Positions 20,423 to 31,982 of a DNA stretch of 64,000 nt are shown here, one piece after another. The notes beneath the pieces are model-generated. The model worked only from the letters and a program-made list of their open reading frames with translations, did no database searches and was not told the origin of the DNA. The first letter of the stretch is position 1, and every line of letters starts with the position of its first letter. Position numbers and translations under genes: made by a program. Source of the DNA: Cyprinodon diabolis (taxonomy: Eukaryota; Chordata; Actinopteri; Cyprinodontiformes; Cyprinodontidae); assembly GCA_030533445.1 (NCBI GenBank), contig CM060081.1:34980111-35044110 (forward strand), given 5' to 3'.

Positions 20423-23400
20423 AAAATTATGCTCACGTTAAGTTTGTGGCTACATAAGGGGATTTGAGAGTTTTATATAATGGCCTGTTCTGGTTTCTAT
20501 AATACAGCAAGTACAAAGGCCACAGAAAAGCATGTAGCACTCTCATTACTAAAGAAACTCCGCTGACTAAAATGTAAAGTGACACATTATTGCAACTGTA
20601 CTCTTGGTATTACACATGAACACATGTATAATGATGCTTTAGCATTTTGGTTCTTCTTCACTTATGTGGGAAGTTTAATTTTAGAGCTGTCCTCTCGTTA
20701 TAGCAAGTGGTTAAAAGTACATTACCTAAAAGCATGTGATGATCACAGATGTTCATTATCTTTATTGTTTTTCCTCTACATTACAACTGATTGAACATAC
20801 ATAGCAGTCTAAAAGAAGGCACAAACGAAGAAGTGTACATAACAGTAATTAAAATGGACTAAGTATGTAAATACGTTGTTTCCTGTGTACAACTGCATAA
20901 ACTCTTCATCTGCATCTTTTTTCTGTCTAAAAAGACAGGAGCTCTGTGTTGGCCATAGATATGAGTTTATGTACAGCTGTTCTTAAGTCTAAAATGAGGT
21001 TATTAGGGAAGAATGAAAAGAAAGGGTGAGCTGAAACCAGCTGGAGTTGATTGACCACATTCATGGTTGATTGATGCATGTCTCACAAAATGATTCAGCT
21101 CCACAAATAATTTAAATTCACAAATGCTGTGAATTTTAATTAAAGCTTTGCTCATAGTTTGAAACTAAACAATCACATATATGAAAACGCTCGTAAAGAA
21201 AACAAAAAACAATACGAAACACAGCTATGCAGCAAAATCGACTATGTTTTTATAAATCACTAATCATTTTCTAAGTATTATAAATAAAAAAAACGAGATG
21301 AGTCATATTTAAATTACAAGATGGTTCTTATTACCATGAAGTCGTATAAATCTAATCGAGTTTTAGTAGTTTAAAAACAAAGCATATTGAATTACATGCT
21401 CTTTGTTGGGATTTTTATGGTTTATGTAGTCAGAGTTCTTGGGTTTGATGTAATTAGTACTGGTAATAAAAGCTCTTTTAGTCTTTGACCTTAAATCTAT
21501 TAGAGCCGATGGACAAAATATATGCTGATTTTGTTCTCTGGATTATTATTTCTTGCATCTATAGTTTTAAATTGTTTTACATTTCTATCATTATTGGGAA
21601 GAAGGTATTATACTCCTAAGTGAATTTTCTGTCATTATATACAGAATTATATAGAACAGACTTTTTTATATCAGTAAAATACCTCAGTATTTTAAAGAAT
21701 ATATGATTCTCGATGAGTACAATCATGATGGGATCCTCAAAGAGGATGCAGAAAATAACAAAAATCCTTTTTCATTCTCACAAATAAAGAAACATTCAAT
21801 TTCCAGAGCGATGCAAAGTGAGACACATGAGAAGAGCATTGATTTGTGTATGGCTAACAGCCCCACGGCTCTGTTGCTCCTCTCAACCATCCAGCTTGCA
21901 TTGTCCTGCACTTGCAAAATCAACCGTGAGTCATCTTTACTTTTCACCCAAGATTTCTCCTAATCTTTTTGAAGCCTCTCTGTATCTTTTCCCTGGCTGA
22001 GTGGGAGGCTTATTTGCTCAGTGCATACTCAGCTGTGTATACCAGCGCTGAAGGCCACTTCTTCGCAAATGCCTGTTTTTAGCAGGAGACTATTTGTCAA
22101 ATCTATTATGACTTGTGCATACCCTCAGGCAGAATCACTCCGGTGAAATGAAGTTAGATAGATTGCTGTAGATGTTCCCCTTTCTCCTCATCCCTCTCCA
22201 CTCTAATTGCACAGTGCCCAAGAGAGAGCCTCTCATGTAATTACACTGTAGTTATTCTGTAGGTTTATAATCCAATGGTTTGCAGATGTTTTCTTTGCAT
22301 AGCAGCCATCTGTTCCAACTTATGCTGTTATTTATATACCTTTTTTTGAGTTTTTTGTGAAGGACTACATCAGTGTGTTTATTTGCAGTGCTGTAGATCA
22401 ATTCCCTTTTGTAACAAATGAGTTTTACCATAACTCTTGTCTTTTCTTTAGTTTTAACATTTTGCTTCTTTTTATCAGGACAGAAATAAGCAGCTGACGT
22501 GTGTCCAAAACGCAATGGGACAAGCTTTAGCAGTGCATGTAAAACCCCTTCTAAAGTGGTTTGTTCCATTTCATATGCTATCCAAATCACTGTATTAGTC
22601 ATGGGATACTTCAAAGTATGGGGAGGGGAAAAAAAATCACATTGAATTCTGAGAATATTTTTTTTTGTTTCTCGCTCTCTCAGAAACAACCGTAACAGAC
22701 ACTGAAAAAAGGAAAAAAGTTATTTTAGTGGTAGCTCAGTCTGTACATAGATAGGAGTTAATTACATGGAGGCAAGCATTCTTGGGTCGACAGCGTGGAC
22801 TTTGGGGTTTTTTTTTTCATTGTGCCCATTCATAACATTCTGCTGACTGGTCAGTCCCAGCTGCAGTAGCCCCACCATTCTGTGAAAATGTTAACCCATG
22901 CATGCCTCCACTGCACACCGAACACTAACCAAGTGGGTGGAACTGGGAAAGCTGGGTTTATTTTATGTATCAAGTTCCAGTTGTTAATTCAGAAAAAAAA
23001 AAGGTATATAGTGACGTAGAATAGATATTTTCTCAATTTAATAAAGTAATTTGATGTTGGTAACAATAAGTGCATTTGTTCTTTTGTCTTCTGACTTTCT
23101 GGCACAACTCATAGTGTAGTTTCTTCACTTCGTCCCCTTTTAGTGTTGAACTCCTTCTCTCATTTACCTTCCCAGTAGCAATGTCAAAAGGTTATGCAGG
23201 GAAGCTGGATCACCCAGGGCTGATTGTGTCTCTGAGTTAATGATAAGTAGCAACACTGTTCTCTGGTGCAGTGAAGCTCACAGGGCTTCTGCTGCAAACC
23301 ATTAAAGGAAGCACAAATGTGGACAACATTTTTTAGTTTGAATTTATTCAAACAAACAAAAAATTGTTTGAATTTATTCTCATATTTGAAACAGAATAAA

Positions 23401-26400
23401 ATATCTATAATATTATTTACTGATTTGATGCAAAACTTATTTACGGTTTCTTGTTAAATCAAGAAACAAAGCTAAATGTAGCCACATCTGTCATGTCTGC
23501 TTCCATTTGCTAATACAAATAGGCATGGGCTGATTGGAAAAGTCAGCAAAGTTTTTTTTTTTTAACTGTAAAAATCTTTCCATCATATTCTTCCTATATT
23601 ATCCAGTCCTTCTAGTATAATTCTAGAAAAAGGGTTTTCCCTTTTTATGTGGAGCAGAGTGACTTTGAAGTGCCTCCCATCCCACCTCTTTACAGTGCAC
23701 TGCCAGACAGCTGGCTGACAAAAAGGCAACTAAGGCAATTTTCTTGTTTTCCTTGGAGATTAACAAATTTGTCTTTTTTGAAACTTTTTTGAAAAAGTTA
23801 CAGTTAAGATTTGGAAACTACCGGAGTGCTGCTCATCACAGTTCATAAAGGTTAACAAAGCAATTCCTCCTGGCTAGTAAGTGATGCCCTTGCACTAGCC
23901 ATTTCTATCTCTTTACTGCAGATTTAAGATGACCGCAAATCGCAACTGCCAAGCAACCATTGTTGCGTCATTTAAAAAGTCAAATGTTAGTGGGGTTCTT
24001 TAAGAGATATTCTGGCTACTCAACAACCTGATATCAGTTCATTTTATTCTCAGTATATAAAAGAAAAGCTCAGTTGAAGGTGGGAGTTATAGGCTGAAAT
24101 GTTGCCATCTTCTCATAGTTTTTTTTCCTTTCATTATAGTGCATCTGTGCAGGATTCAGTCTGACATTTTTCTGACAAATATCAGTTGAGGAGATAAAAG
24201 TGGTGATTGATTTGGTTTTTTAGATCAGAAAAGAAGAGCTGCGGACTTGAGTTTACTCTGCATTTTACAGTGAAACTAAAAAGTCATGCACTGCTGCAGT
24301 GCCATAACTGGGCTATGCACTTTACCATCTAGACCATATGCAATGACTCAGAGGTGTTAGTAGGGGCATAAGTCACAAATGGCTGAAAATAGATTTTATG
24401 GTTTACCCTGAATTGTGTGCAACTTATTCACCAAAGTCTATAATGACAGACTATTTATGCTGATGACTAATTTAAGGAAATAACAAGGATTAAATTATGA
24501 CCATGCATCTTAAAAAAAAAGTTTCCAGTAGCAGCTGTTTCAGTCATATCAATGCTGTTATCACACTGTAATCTGTCATGTGACTGTTATATTTACCAGA
24601 AATTGTTAGTGTTATTTAAGACAATAAATTATTGCAGGTTTTCAGACTTAGTAGACTTCACAGCGAGCTGTAAGCCACCACATCACAAGGTGTCAGAGTA
24701 ATTCTAAATTTGACGTTGATGGGGAGTTGAAACAGCCCAACCTCAGACCGGCTCGTGCCCCTCATTAAATCACATTAATCCTAATTTTCATCACAGCTCC
24801 TCAAAGCCAAAGCGCTACTATCTGGTTTTGACTCTTGACTGCTCAGCTGGATGTTGGGTATGTGTTTCACACACTTGTGATGTGAGGGAAGTTGAGTCCA
24901 TTGAGCCAAGGCTGTTTAAACTGTCCTCACCTCAGGAGGCCGGCGGTTCCTCAGTAGCATTCGCCTTGACTAACTGTCTTCTCTCTTCTGTCTGTCTGCC
25001 TTTTCCTCTACCACCTCCCTCATGCAGCCCAGTTTCCTTGTGCTGTTTTATATTCACTTCTTGATTGGTTGGGGGATGGGCTGGGGGAATTGTGTTTGAG
25101 AGGTTAGCTGGTTAGAGCAGGGAGGGGGGAAGTAGATTTGGTTGGTACATAAACATAGAAAGGGAGTAAAAAAAAAAGGTGAAGGGGTAGAAGCTGGAGA
25201 GAAAATGTATTTTAAAAAAAAGATTTTTAGGGGTGCTTTATTTTTCAGCCTACCATTGAGTCTGTAATGTCATTCAGCGATGTGGAAACCAAAATGAGCA
25301 ATGCCACCAGATGTGTTCCAGTCCAGATAGCAACTTGAAAGACAGGCATTTATTGTTTTAGTGTATTTGGTGTGGTTCAAACCCAAACTGCATGAAATGC
25401 TGATTGATGGATTTCACTAAAGTATGTGTGCGTATGTGCATGAGAGCAAGAGAGAGAGAGTGAGAGGGAGAGAGAGAAATAGCTGCTTTATCTGATCTAT
25501 TTTACCATTTTTTGTGTCTTTCCTCTGCATTGTGTATGCTGATGAAAAGAGAATACTGACTGTATTTTCTCTCTTTGCTACCGTAGAATGTCAAAGCAGA
25601 TTCTTCTGCTTTCCATCAGCACCAAAATGTAAGAAATACAAGCACTGATTCACCGCTTGTCATATTGATGATTTGTGGTTGAAAACATTTTTTGTTATGC
25701 ATACAGGGTTGATTTTTTATTTTTATGAAACATAAAAACAGACAAAAAAAAAGTGTAACATGCTACTCATGCGTAAGTATGTATATCACGGAACAGTTAA
25801 CTTGTAATATTCTCAGTTATTACAGGAGGTCTGTGTTCTTAAAATTCGAACTGCTTTTATCTTTTGTTATACAGCTTTATGTCTTTGGTTCAAGAATAAA
25901 TATTGTTGCTGACATTTAGCTGCATCCACATGCATGTGGTTAAGTCTGTAGGTCAGGAAGTGCGCACTTGACTCTTTTTGCAACAGTTTTAGAAGCTCTA
26001 CTGTTACCCGCATGTCTCTAATCATCATACAGTAACATTTTGTTGCTACTATTATTTTATGATTAAGGCATCAGCATGCCAACGTGGCGGCAGTAAAGAC
26101 AAAACATTTTCAGCTACAGTTTCCCAGAGAGAGAAAGAAAGCTGATCTTCATCAGAATAATTGCTTGGTGTCATTCATAAACAAATAGACCACAAAGTGA
26201 TTGTGCTCGATGTTGGAGCTTATGAGCGCTGCTATTGGCCTTGCCAGATTTGTGTGTCAAGCCTCCTTTGGTACATAAATTAGTGAACCCATTGCACGAG
26301 AAAACTTAATTAACATTTCAAATAAGGACAGCTGGAGCTTATCTTTGTCACTTACATATTTTATGTTTGTGCAAAGAGGAAACACTTTATACAATATTTT

Positions 26401-26670
26401 TTTCTTTGGTTCGTCTCCCTGAGAAACACATGGTGGATATTTTACAAGTGTTTTTTTTTTTTTTGTTTTTTTTATGTGAAAGCTTAGTCTAAAACCAACT
26501 TTGACTTTGACTTTGAAAGGTCAGGATGTTGACAGGGTGTGCTCATAACAAATCAGCTCTTAAGAGACAGGCTTATCTATTGGCTCTTTAAGGGCTTGAC
26601 ACGTTACATTGAAAATTATTCATAAATATAAAGGCAAAACAGAAACTTTACTCAAATCACAAATTGCTTT
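20423..26670 (+). other. Intron 1 interior, no exon or classified repeat
   Basis: AT-rich intronic sequence. Frames such as 21703-21963 (+) and 22252-22689 (-) have no domain. Short purine tracts occur near 25447-25479. A segment near 22190-22250 (CTCTAATTGCACAGTGCCC, then CATGTAATTACACTG) looks like it could be conserved regulatory DNA, on appearance only. Confidence 0.5.
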
Positions 26671-27627
26671 CAGTGCCTTGCAAAAGCTGTAATACCTGTT
26701 GAACATTTTGACTTTTTAATCAAATTACACCAATAACCTTTATTTACTTCATTAGGATTGTCATAAATCCCAATAAGATTTAATTCTGGAGTGACTAGGT
26801 CATTATAACACATTAAAATGCTTTTCATAGATACTCTTGTTCTGTACCACTGGATGTATGTTTAGGACTGTTTTTGAGGTGAACCTACACTCAGGTTTTG
26901 ACTTTTTTGCAGCTTGCAACTGATTCTGAGTACATGCTACCAATTCTTGGAGTGGATATTACTTTCTCTTCACTCAATTTACACAATGAAAATTATGCAA
27001 TGATTGTAAATGTTACACAATAACAATAACACAACAATAACAAATATCAGATGGAGGGAACAGCATGGCTGCTGAATGCACTAATCAGTTAAGGCATACA
27101 CAGCGTTGGGCACGTTACTTTGAAAAAGTAATTAGTTATAGTTACTAGTTACTTCTCCCAAAAAGTAACTGAGTTACTAACTGAGTTACTCCACAATAAA
27201 AGTAACTAGTTACTAGTAAAAGTAACTGTTGCGTTACTTCAGCGTTTCTCGCCCCCATAACCCTCACCACCCAGCCCCCATCTTCTCGCGGTGTGTTTAC
27301 AAAGCCAGCTGAATAGAGCGGATGACAAAGACAAGGACCTGCAGAGAGTTTAGCATTTATTGCAACTCAACGTAAATGACATCAGGGGGAACGCCATGTG
27401 AAGTTTTTTAACAGGGCATTCAGATCTGGTGAAATTAATAACTGGGGATGTCTAATTCTGAAATCCTGTGTGTTTGGGTTGTTATAGATACTGCAACATC
27501 TATCTATCCATCTATCTATCAAGATGTATACTCTGCGTGTGACATAAAATATGGATCTCCATCCCTGCCACAAAGGCCATCAAATAATGTTTAAAATAAA
27601 AAATACAGTAGGTTGAGAAGGCAGAGT

Positions 27628-27716
27628 ATCCATCCATCCATCCATCCATCCATCCATCCATCCATCCATCCATCCATCCATCCATCCATCCATCCATCCA
27701 TCCATCCATCCATCCA
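27628..27716. repeat. (ATCC)n microsatellite inside the hAT element
   Basis: About 22 ATCC units. It is responsible for the Ser-Ile-His-Pro and Met-Asp-Gly-Trp open frames on the two strands, which are not genes. Confidence 0.97.
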
Positions 27717-28160
27717 GATTTCTCCCTTTCATTTGATCGTTCACGCTCTCCATAGTTCTCCTGTGGCACGAGCACAGGGCGACTGTTGCGCGCCTTTAGC
27801 GAGCATGCGCGTTTCCTGTCGCTTGCGCGGTGACTCTTGCCGCCTGCGCTGTGCGGAGATGCAGAGGAAACCGTATGTGGTGGGGAAATGCAGCTCGACG
27901 TAACACCGGTATTTCCATCAGGAAAACGCTGTTTTGCTGCTGGAGTCATCCTCACTCTCCATCTCTCTGTGTGTGCTGTACGTTAACACCCACCAGCGGA
28001 AACACCCACCTACCCAACTGACATCTCACTATACATCAGCCATTCTCATCCTCCCCTCTCTCATGACAAGGCGTGCACCTCTGGATGACGTAAAAAATAA
28101 TCTTTAATATCTCTTAAACAAAAGTAGCACAAACAATTTGTTTTTTTTCTGCACAAATCT

Positions 28161-28202
28161 GCACTAACGTTGCACTAACGTTGCACTAACGTTGCACTAA
28201 CC
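28161..28202. repeat. 11-bp tandem repeat (GCACTAACGTT), nearly four copies
   Basis: Three full copies of GCACTAACGTT and a partial fourth (GCACTAACC) lie within the hAT element, before its right subterminal AGTAAC array. They may be extra transposase-binding or spacer repeats; this is inference. Confidence 0.9.
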
Positions 28203-28854
28203 ATTCAGTCTATTTGCAGAGTTTTTTGACGTGGGTGGGGTGTCAGCTTCACGCAGCTGCGCACGAGTCCTATCATTAAAAAAAAGGTTCATTGTGCGAC
28301 CTGAGTAACGCGCAGTAACGGGGTGTCTGCAATGGTAACTGCGTTATAGTTACAGTCAAAGTAATTAGTTAGATTACTCGTTACTAAAACAAGGTAACGG
28401 CGTTAGTAACGCCGTTACTTTCAACGCCGTTGGTCCCATCACTGGGCATACATACATGTATCGGCTATATTTATCAATAATATTGAACTGCCTAAGTATT
28501 GGTTTGTCTCTGCTTTCATGTCCCTACTAAAGAAAAATATTCCTCGAGCATGATGTTGCCAACACCACTTTTTACCATATCTGTGATGTCTTTTATTTGG
28601 TTTTAAACAAAATTTTACATGTAGGTCAGAAGACTTTTGATACATTTTATTATAGCACCAGAGGACTTTTTTAACCTGCTGGCTGTGTACTGGACCATTA
28701 GGATTTCTTTCAACTGTGCACTTCTTGCCACTGCTTTGAATATCTGCATCTCCTCCAAAGTAAACAGTTATTTCTCTAATAACTGGTTGAAAAAGAATGT
28801 CTTGTTAGATTTTCTTTCTTCACAAATTCCATGTATTTTTAAAGTAAGCAACTG

Positions 28855-29140
28855 TTGCTTTACAGCGAGAAGTTCCTCTGTTCATATAAGTCTTTCTAGT
28901 GATCTTTCTGCATTAAGTTTGCATATTCTCCAGTTGCATGTGAGGTGTCTTACAGGGTACTCTATATTTCTTTCACTGTCACAAAGTATTTTGCTCACAT
29001 GTGCATACATGGTTGTTTGTCCAGTGCTGAGTCGCCCTGTGATTAACTGATGACATGTCAATTTTTGCCTGTTTCTCATTGACCACTGGAGATAGGCAGC
29101 AGTGACCCGGAAGGACTGAGCAGAAATAGAAAATGTATGG
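28855..29140 (+). mobile_element. tRNA-derived SINE, copy 2 (degraded)
   Basis: Segments match the SINE at 14883-15248 in the opposite orientation: TTAAGTTTGCATATTCTCCAG, shortened here to its core TTTGCATATTCTCC, then TACATGGTTGTTTGTCC, CGCCCTGTGATTAACTG and ACCACTGGAGATAGGCA, ending AGAAAATGTATGG. The tRNA-like head is poorly preserved and no clear TSD remains. It sits within the old Tc1-like relic, between its transposase region and its right end. Confidence 0.68.
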
Positions 29141-29353
29141 ATTGTTGAACTCGAATGTATATTATCAGTTATTTTTTCTCTAGTCCATTAAGCATGGCTC
29201 ACCTTTCAGATAGTATCTTTTTTTATTTTACTTCAAAACTTCATTGCCTTATGTTGAACTGTAAATAAAAAAATATCTCTGAAATATTTGGAATTCTGTT
29301 GTTCTTATGTGACAGAATGTGAAAAGAGATAATTATACTTGTGCATTGCACTG

Positions 29354-31266
29354 CTTTGCATCTCAGAGCTGCACTTGCAACATGTTATATTGTGATTACA
29401 TTAATCCTCCTGCTGGGTAGCGAGAGGATGCCATAATCCAAAACAGGCTGTATGGGAAACATGTACAAAAACAGTGATACATGGCAATGTTAAAGATTGC
29501 AGCTGTTGTGTGTATTAAGGGAGGCCCACAAGCCTGGGCAAACATGAACAGTTGTCTTAGCTTCCTGAGGCATGTCCTGTGCAAACAGCACTGGAGATGG
29601 CTGGTTCAGGTTCACATTCAAAGAGAGCGGGAGCACTGAGCGCACTCTCTCCAATGCATATGCTCCTTCATAGGTAGACACATTATTTTGCATGCAGATG
29701 CAAACATGCCTGCACTACTTTACCATAAATAAACACAAGGGCACATGTTAGCTCACAAACCACAAAAACGTTATCATGTTGTGCAGCAGCAACAGAGCAG
29801 CCCACATTTTACTGTACCTTGTAGTTTGATGTTTGTTTCTTCCATTTTAATGTAAATTTAATTAGTGCAGACTTGCTTTCTTATTCCACGGTTTTTATCA
29901 ACCTTCTTTTCTTTTTAAGTGAGCTTTTTTTTTTTTGCAATTTTCCTTTACTTGTGTATGCTTGGTTCTTTCTCCAGATGTTTTTTTTCCTCCTGTAAAT
30001 ATTCCATGGCTGAGTTAGTTCAAGGTTGTACAGGGAATTAAGCTAGCTGGTTGGGTCACCACGGATTGGTTCTCTGTTATTTGTTTCTGTGCCCTTAGCA
30101 AAGTGTGTGCGTGTGTGTGTGTGCGTGAGCATGTTTGTGTGTGTTTGTGAGACTCCCCTCCCTATCGCTTCAAACCCACAGTCCCCGTAGGCCCTTCTTT
30201 TCCTCAGTATTGTAAACCACCTCTGGCACTTTTGGGCTTTGTTCACCATATCCTCACTTTAGCCGAGTTTTTACTTTCCAAGAATTCTAACAGGCATGTA
30301 ATAATAATGATGAAAACAAGAAGTGCCTACCCAAGTACGCACATTTAATTGTTCTTTGCTCCTTGTTTTGCATATCATTTATATTGCACTTGATTTTGCA
30401 AATATTTGTACCACAGTAGCGGCCTTACTAGGCCCTTGGTATGTTGACTGGTATGTGATATGCGGGTGCAGCTGAATTTGAGCGGCTTCACTGTGCAAAC
30501 ACAGCATTGCTGGCACTCCTGGTTTCACTTAATCTTCCACACAAAGGCACTGGCATGTGGCAAGGCTCTCAGACTGATTCAGTGACAAAGAAAGAGAGCA
30601 GAGCTGAGCAGTAGGCTGTGTGAAGGGATAGAAATAGTCATTCAGATTTAGAAAGCATTTTATATTTATTTGTAATTCATTTTCTCCTAATCTGGACTTC
30701 GATGTACTTTTTTTAGGAATATCCCTGGCCTTGGAACATCAAAGATGATTATTAGGCCTTTGGGCAGCAACCATAGAGTTGTATGACTGATGCAATGCCT
30801 GGAACTTTGGTCATTTTGAGTCCCAACTCTGGGTTAAACTATAAACAGAAATCCAAACATACTGTCAGTCATGGATGGATGATTTCTTTTCCCTTCCATA
30901 CCATAATTACCCAATGGATAAATTGAAGGGTTATTCTGAGATTATAGCTTGTCTTTGCAGCAAAAAAAACCTGAAAAGAAATAAAAAAAAAAAACATTAT
31001 TTTATGATTCCCTGATAAGCATGTATGCAACAAGATTGGAAATAAATGGAAAACTTTTAGAAACTGATATTGATAAGGAAACATTCATGAATGTTTACAC
31101 GGGGAGGTGTTAGCTATTGTTATTCTTAGCATTACAGTCTGTGGTCTTACATGTTTTATGTCTTGCAAGTGCAGATGCATCACAGTTTTTTTTTATTCTG
31201 CATTAATATAGTTTATTTTGGCATGATATTAATAAAGGGAAGTGGTGATCTTTTATAAAATCATTT
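29354..31266 (+). other. Intron 1 interior, no exon seen
   Basis: AT-rich. A GT-rich stretch with imperfect (GT)n lies at 30103-30151. Nothing else was classified. Confidence 0.5.
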
Positions 31267-31977
31267 TGTCATGATGGGTTTAAGGTTCTTAGCCCACATG
31301 CAGAACACAACGGAGGCTGGGTAAAAGTTTAACAGAGTTTATTGAAAGTTTCAACAACACAAGATAATGTACTGGTTCTGGAACAGGTCCGGGTAGGTTC
31401 ACTGAAGTCTGCAGAGATGATAGTTTGGTTAGTGGAGCAGGCAGATGAGTTATGAGTTCTTGATTATTCAGATTCTACCTTGACTGAGTCCAGACTTCTC
31501 TTTGAGAGAGAGGGAACTGTTGGGTCCAGAGACTGTTGGTTCAGCAGAGGATACGACCAGCTGCAGCGTCTAACTTCTGACTTTGAATGGCAGACCTTGA
31601 TCTGAGTTTCCAGCTCTTCACCAAGAGCAGCAGGGGAATCCACATAGGAGTCTTCAGGTTTGGTTCACCAGGGCAGATTGGCAGGTTAAGCTCACCCAGA
31701 GCTTCAGGCTAGAGACAGGTTTCCTGTGAGGCAAAACAGAGAAGAGTTAGAATCTGATCTCTCAACAGAGACAACTAGATTCTTTCAGTTTCAGAGGCTC
31801 AGGTTGCTAACCAAACTAAGGTCAACACTGCGGCGTCGAAGGAAGGTCTGGCAGCTGGTTATAAAGGAGAGGTCTCCTGATGAGTAGATGCGTCTCAGGT
31901 GTGCTGGAAAGCTCCAGCTCCAGGAGACCCACGGCGCACTCTGCTGGAGGAAGGTGGTACAGCTCCAGATCCCAACC
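31267..31977 (-). mobile_element. Solo LTR, copy 2 (inverted relative to copy 1)
   Basis: Read on the minus strand it parallels the LTR at 1411-2114: it starts GGTTGGGATCTGGAGCTGTA (first base changed from T), continues CCACCTTCCTCCAGCAGAGT, has a TATA-like TTATAA (31859-31864) and a polyadenylation signal (complement of 31338-31343), and ends CATCATGACA. The 5-bp direct repeat CATTT flanks it at 31262-31266 and 31978-31982. No internal retroelement genes adjoin. The two copies differ by many substitutions and indels, so they are separate, old insertions. Confidence 0.9.
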
Positions 31978-31982
31978 CATTT

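Larger units (their letters stand above)
27101..28444. mobile_element. Non-autonomous hAT-type transposon with perfect 8-bp TSD
   Basis: The element starts CAGCGTTGGG and ends CCCATCACTG (inverted CAGTGATGGG), with CAG ends typical of hAT. It is flanked by the perfect 8-bp duplication GGCATACA at 27093-27100 and 28445-28452. Both subterminal regions are packed with AGTAACT/GTTACT motifs (27115-27240 and 28300-28425), which in hAT elements often serve as transposase binding sites. No transposase frame remains, so movement would need an enzyme in trans. It lies inside the Tc1-like relic and contains an (ATCC)n tract and an 11-bp tandem repeat. Confidence 0.9.
26671..29353 (-). mobile_element. 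Old Tc1-like relic carrying a nested hAT and SINE
   Basis: The left end is CAGTGCCTTGCAAAAGC at 26671. The right end reads TTATGTGACAGAATGTGAAA and finishes GCATTGCACTG at 29353, a decayed reverse complement of the left. Left-arm landmarks include TGTATGTTTAGGACTG and GGTGAACCTACACTCAGG. Once the hAT (27101-28444) is removed, the match resumes with TCTGCTTTCATGTCCCTAC, CTCGAGCATGATGTTGCC, TTACATGTAGGTCAGAAG and CTTCTTGCCACTGCTTTG. The flanking TA is no longer visible. The transposase reads on the minus strand and is fully decayed. Family identity is from memory and from the copies at 17910 and 43731. Confidence 0.72.

Noticed and set aside
22252..22689. 145-codon minus-strand frame
   Set aside because: Lysine- and cysteine-scattered composition typical of AT-rich intron, no splice support and no family resemblance.
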